Source: Alphaproteobacteria bacterium UBA3439 | GTDB lineage: Bacteria; Pseudomonadota; Alphaproteobacteria; Puniceispirillales; Puniceispirillaceae | DNA length: 15,663 nt | Reading direction: 5' to 3' | Assembly (NCBI GenBank): GCA_002378605.1 | Contig: DFSK01000052.1 | Location: forward strand, 13,557 to 29,219 | In this document: positions 14,623 through 15,663 of the stretch, piece after piece | How the letters are laid out: every line of letters begins with the position of its first letter | Position numbering within the stretch: position 1 is the first letter of the stretch | Program-made: the position numbers and the translations under genes | The notes under the pieces: model-generated | Databases searched by the model: none | Told to the model about the DNA's origin: nothing | The model's input: the letters and a program-made list of their open reading frames with translations, nothing else

Positions 14623-15474
14623 CTATGCCGCAATCGGGCTACGACCTTTGAGTTGGGTCCGGTGCATGACGCGGCGCATATTTGGGTCAAACCCATCACG
14701 GCGATGCAATACCATACGGTTTTGCCACATCACCAAATCACCTGCCTGCCATTCGTTTTTCCAGCTATATTTGGGCTGGCTTGCATGCGCCCATAACGAA
14801 TCAAGAAGCGCCTCACTATCGTCCTCTTCCATTCCCAAAATATAGGCATGTGGGCGGCGCCCTAGAAATAACGCAACGCGCCCCGTTGGATCTTCATAGG
14901 CCAAAGGATGACGCGCCCCGGGGGTTAATTTCACATCGCGCACTTCTTCATAGCCTTTGCGAAGCATGCCAGCACTGTTATGCGCCGCATCATGGATCAA
15001 GATTTTACCATCAATGGCGGCGCGTAAATCAGCAGGCATATCATCATAGGCGACGACCATATTGGCAAAATAAGTGTCGCCCTGACCAACCGGCACTTCA
15101 AGCGCATAAAGAATGCCTGCCTCAGGCGGATTGTCGATATAGGTCATGTCGGCATGCCAAACAGCCTCGCCATCACCAAGATTGCCAATCGGAACGCCAG
15201 CATCATCCCTGACATTCGAGATCACATTAATTTCAGGATATTCAGGCAAGAATGTTACGCCGTAAGGGTTTGGCCCCGGCGGATCGAGCTCGCCAAAATA
15301 GCGGCTGAACCGCAACAAATCATCATCATTGAGGCGCTGATTGCGAAAGCGCAGAACCAGCTGATCATTCCATGCGTTACCAATCAAAGCGATGGTTTGA
15401 TCATCAAGCGGTTTGGCAAGATCAACATCCAAAATATCAGCCGCGATTACCGCGCCAAGGGGGGAAATTTTCAT
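14623..15474 (-). CDS. TauD/TfdA-family 2-oxoglutarate-dependent dioxygenase
   Basis: The 283-residue protein is a non-haem Fe(II) oxygenase that couples 2-oxoglutarate decarboxylation to hydroxylation of a substrate. The iron ligands are His107 and Asp109 (WHADMTY) and His257 (NRMVLHRR). Arg268 in MRRVMHRTQ should bind the 2-oxoglutarate carboxylate. Positions and total length are almost those of E. coli TauD (His99, Asp101, His255, Arg266). Taurine, alkyl sulfates, phenoxyacetates and other carboxylates are all substrates in this family, and no sulfonate transport genes are seen, so taurine should not be assumed. It is 109 bases upstream of the thioesterase, with a hairpin between, so it may or may not share that operon. 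ATG 15474 is the family start; the ribosome site (GTGAG) is weak. Confidence 0.88.
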   Translation of the reverse strand: MKISPLGAVIAADILDVDLAKPLDDQTIALIGNAWNDQLVLRFRNQRLNDDDLLRFSRYFGELDPPGPNPYGVTFLPEYPEINVISNVRDDAGVPIGNLGDGEAVWHADMTYIDNPPEAGILYALEVPVGQGDTYFANMVVAYDDMPADLRAAIDGKILIHDAAHNSAGMLRKGYEEVRDVKLTPGARHPLAYEDPTGRVALFLGRRPHAYILGMEEDDSEALLDSLWAHASQPKYSWKNEWQAGDLVMWQNRMVLHRRDGFDPNMRRVMHRTQLKGRSPIAA

Positions 15475-15562
15475 GTCTATAACTCACTTATCTCATATCA
15501 AAAAAACGCGGAAAACGGCGCAAAATCAGCGTCAAGAATTGCACCGTGATGGCGGTTTGTCT

Positions 15563-15600
15563 ATAGCGAATATACCCAATCACAACGCTGATTTCGCTAT
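15563..15600. repeat. Inverted repeat in the divergent region upstream of the dioxygenase gene
   Basis: ATAGCGAA (15563-15570) and TTCGCTAT (15593-15600) are perfect 8-base arms separated by 22 bases. No T run follows on either strand, so a terminator is unlikely. It lies about 90 bases upstream of the dioxygenase start and about 40 upstream of a possible plus-strand start at 15641, which fits an operator for a dimeric regulator. The remaining bases from 15475 to 15562 show no convincing promoter. Confidence 0.5.
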
Positions 15601-15640
15601 GAATTCATATCGCCGTCACCGTCTGATTAAAAGGCGGCAC

Positions 15641-15663
15641 ATGCCCGTTCAATTGCCGATTTC
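15641..15663 (+). CDS. Possible start of a divergent gene (partial, runs off the window)
   Basis: ATG at 15641 is preceded by AAAAGG at 15629-15634 with six bases between, a good ribosome site, and the frame stays open for the seven codons left. The first residues would be MPVQLPI. That is too short to identify. The case rests on the ribosome site and on the 166-base divergent gap with an inverted repeat in it. Confidence 0.3.

Noticed and set aside
14682..15212. Plus-strand open frame of 176 codons opposite the dioxygenase
   Set aside because: It is antisense to the iron-binding motifs, and its composition (many His, Gln, Pro) is typical of a shadow frame.
14623..15474. Calling the TauD-family gene taurine dioxygenase
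   Set aside because: Iron and 2-oxoglutarate ligands define the family only; no taurine transport or sulfur gene is in the window.

Overview
The window looks like chromosomal DNA of a heterotrophic alphaproteobacterium. The proteins read as alphaproteobacterial, base composition is moderate, and intergenic gaps are short; a marine SAR116-like or Rhodospirillales-like origin is possible, but that is an impression, not a computed assignment. Coding density is high, every gene reads through without an obvious frameshift, and I see no RNA gene, insertion sequence, phage gene or CRISPR array.

Layout. (1) 1-2363, plus strand: the 3' end of pccB and a complete pccA, the two subunits of propionyl-CoA carboxylase. 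(2) 2389-8590, minus strand: a tight seven-gene operon, read right to left as an iron-sulfur subunit, two small haem-type membrane anchors, a flavoprotein of the succinate dehydrogenase/fumarate reductase family, the alpha and beta subunits of a class I fumarase/tartrate dehydratase, and an uncharacterised FAD/NAD(P)-binding protein. Neighbours overlap by 4-7 bases or abut at most junctions. (3) 8591-8732: an AT-rich divergent control region with a good LysR-type operator. (4) 8733-9620, plus strand: a LysR-type regulator. (5) 9676-14513, minus strand: PaaI-like thioesterase, MmgE/PrpD protein, MaoC/HTD2-like enoyl-CoA hydratase, CitE-like lyase and class III (CaiB) CoA-transferase. (6) 14623-15474, minus strand: a TauD-family 2-oxoglutarate dioxygenase, facing a possible divergent gene that starts at 15641.

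Working model (inference). The CoA-transferase, MaoC-type hydratase and CitE-type lyase are the enzyme types that convert itaconate or mesaconate through citramalyl-CoA to acetyl-CoA and pyruvate. An MmgE/PrpD gene also sits in the Pseudomonas itaconate cluster (from memory). The SDH-like complex and the fumarase-like hydratase are not in the usual housekeeping layout (sdhCDAB). The flavoprotein has Cys where the FAD-linking His is expected, and Glu where a substrate-contacting Thr is expected. The fumarase alpha subunit lacks the usual KGGGS-[E/A]-N loop. Together these suggest paralogues for a branched C5 dicarboxylate (methylsuccinate to mesaconate to citramalate) that feed the same citramalyl-CoA node, with the LysR protein as sensor. 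The competing reading is a plain propionyl-CoA to succinate to fumarate to malate route beside an unrelated CoA module.
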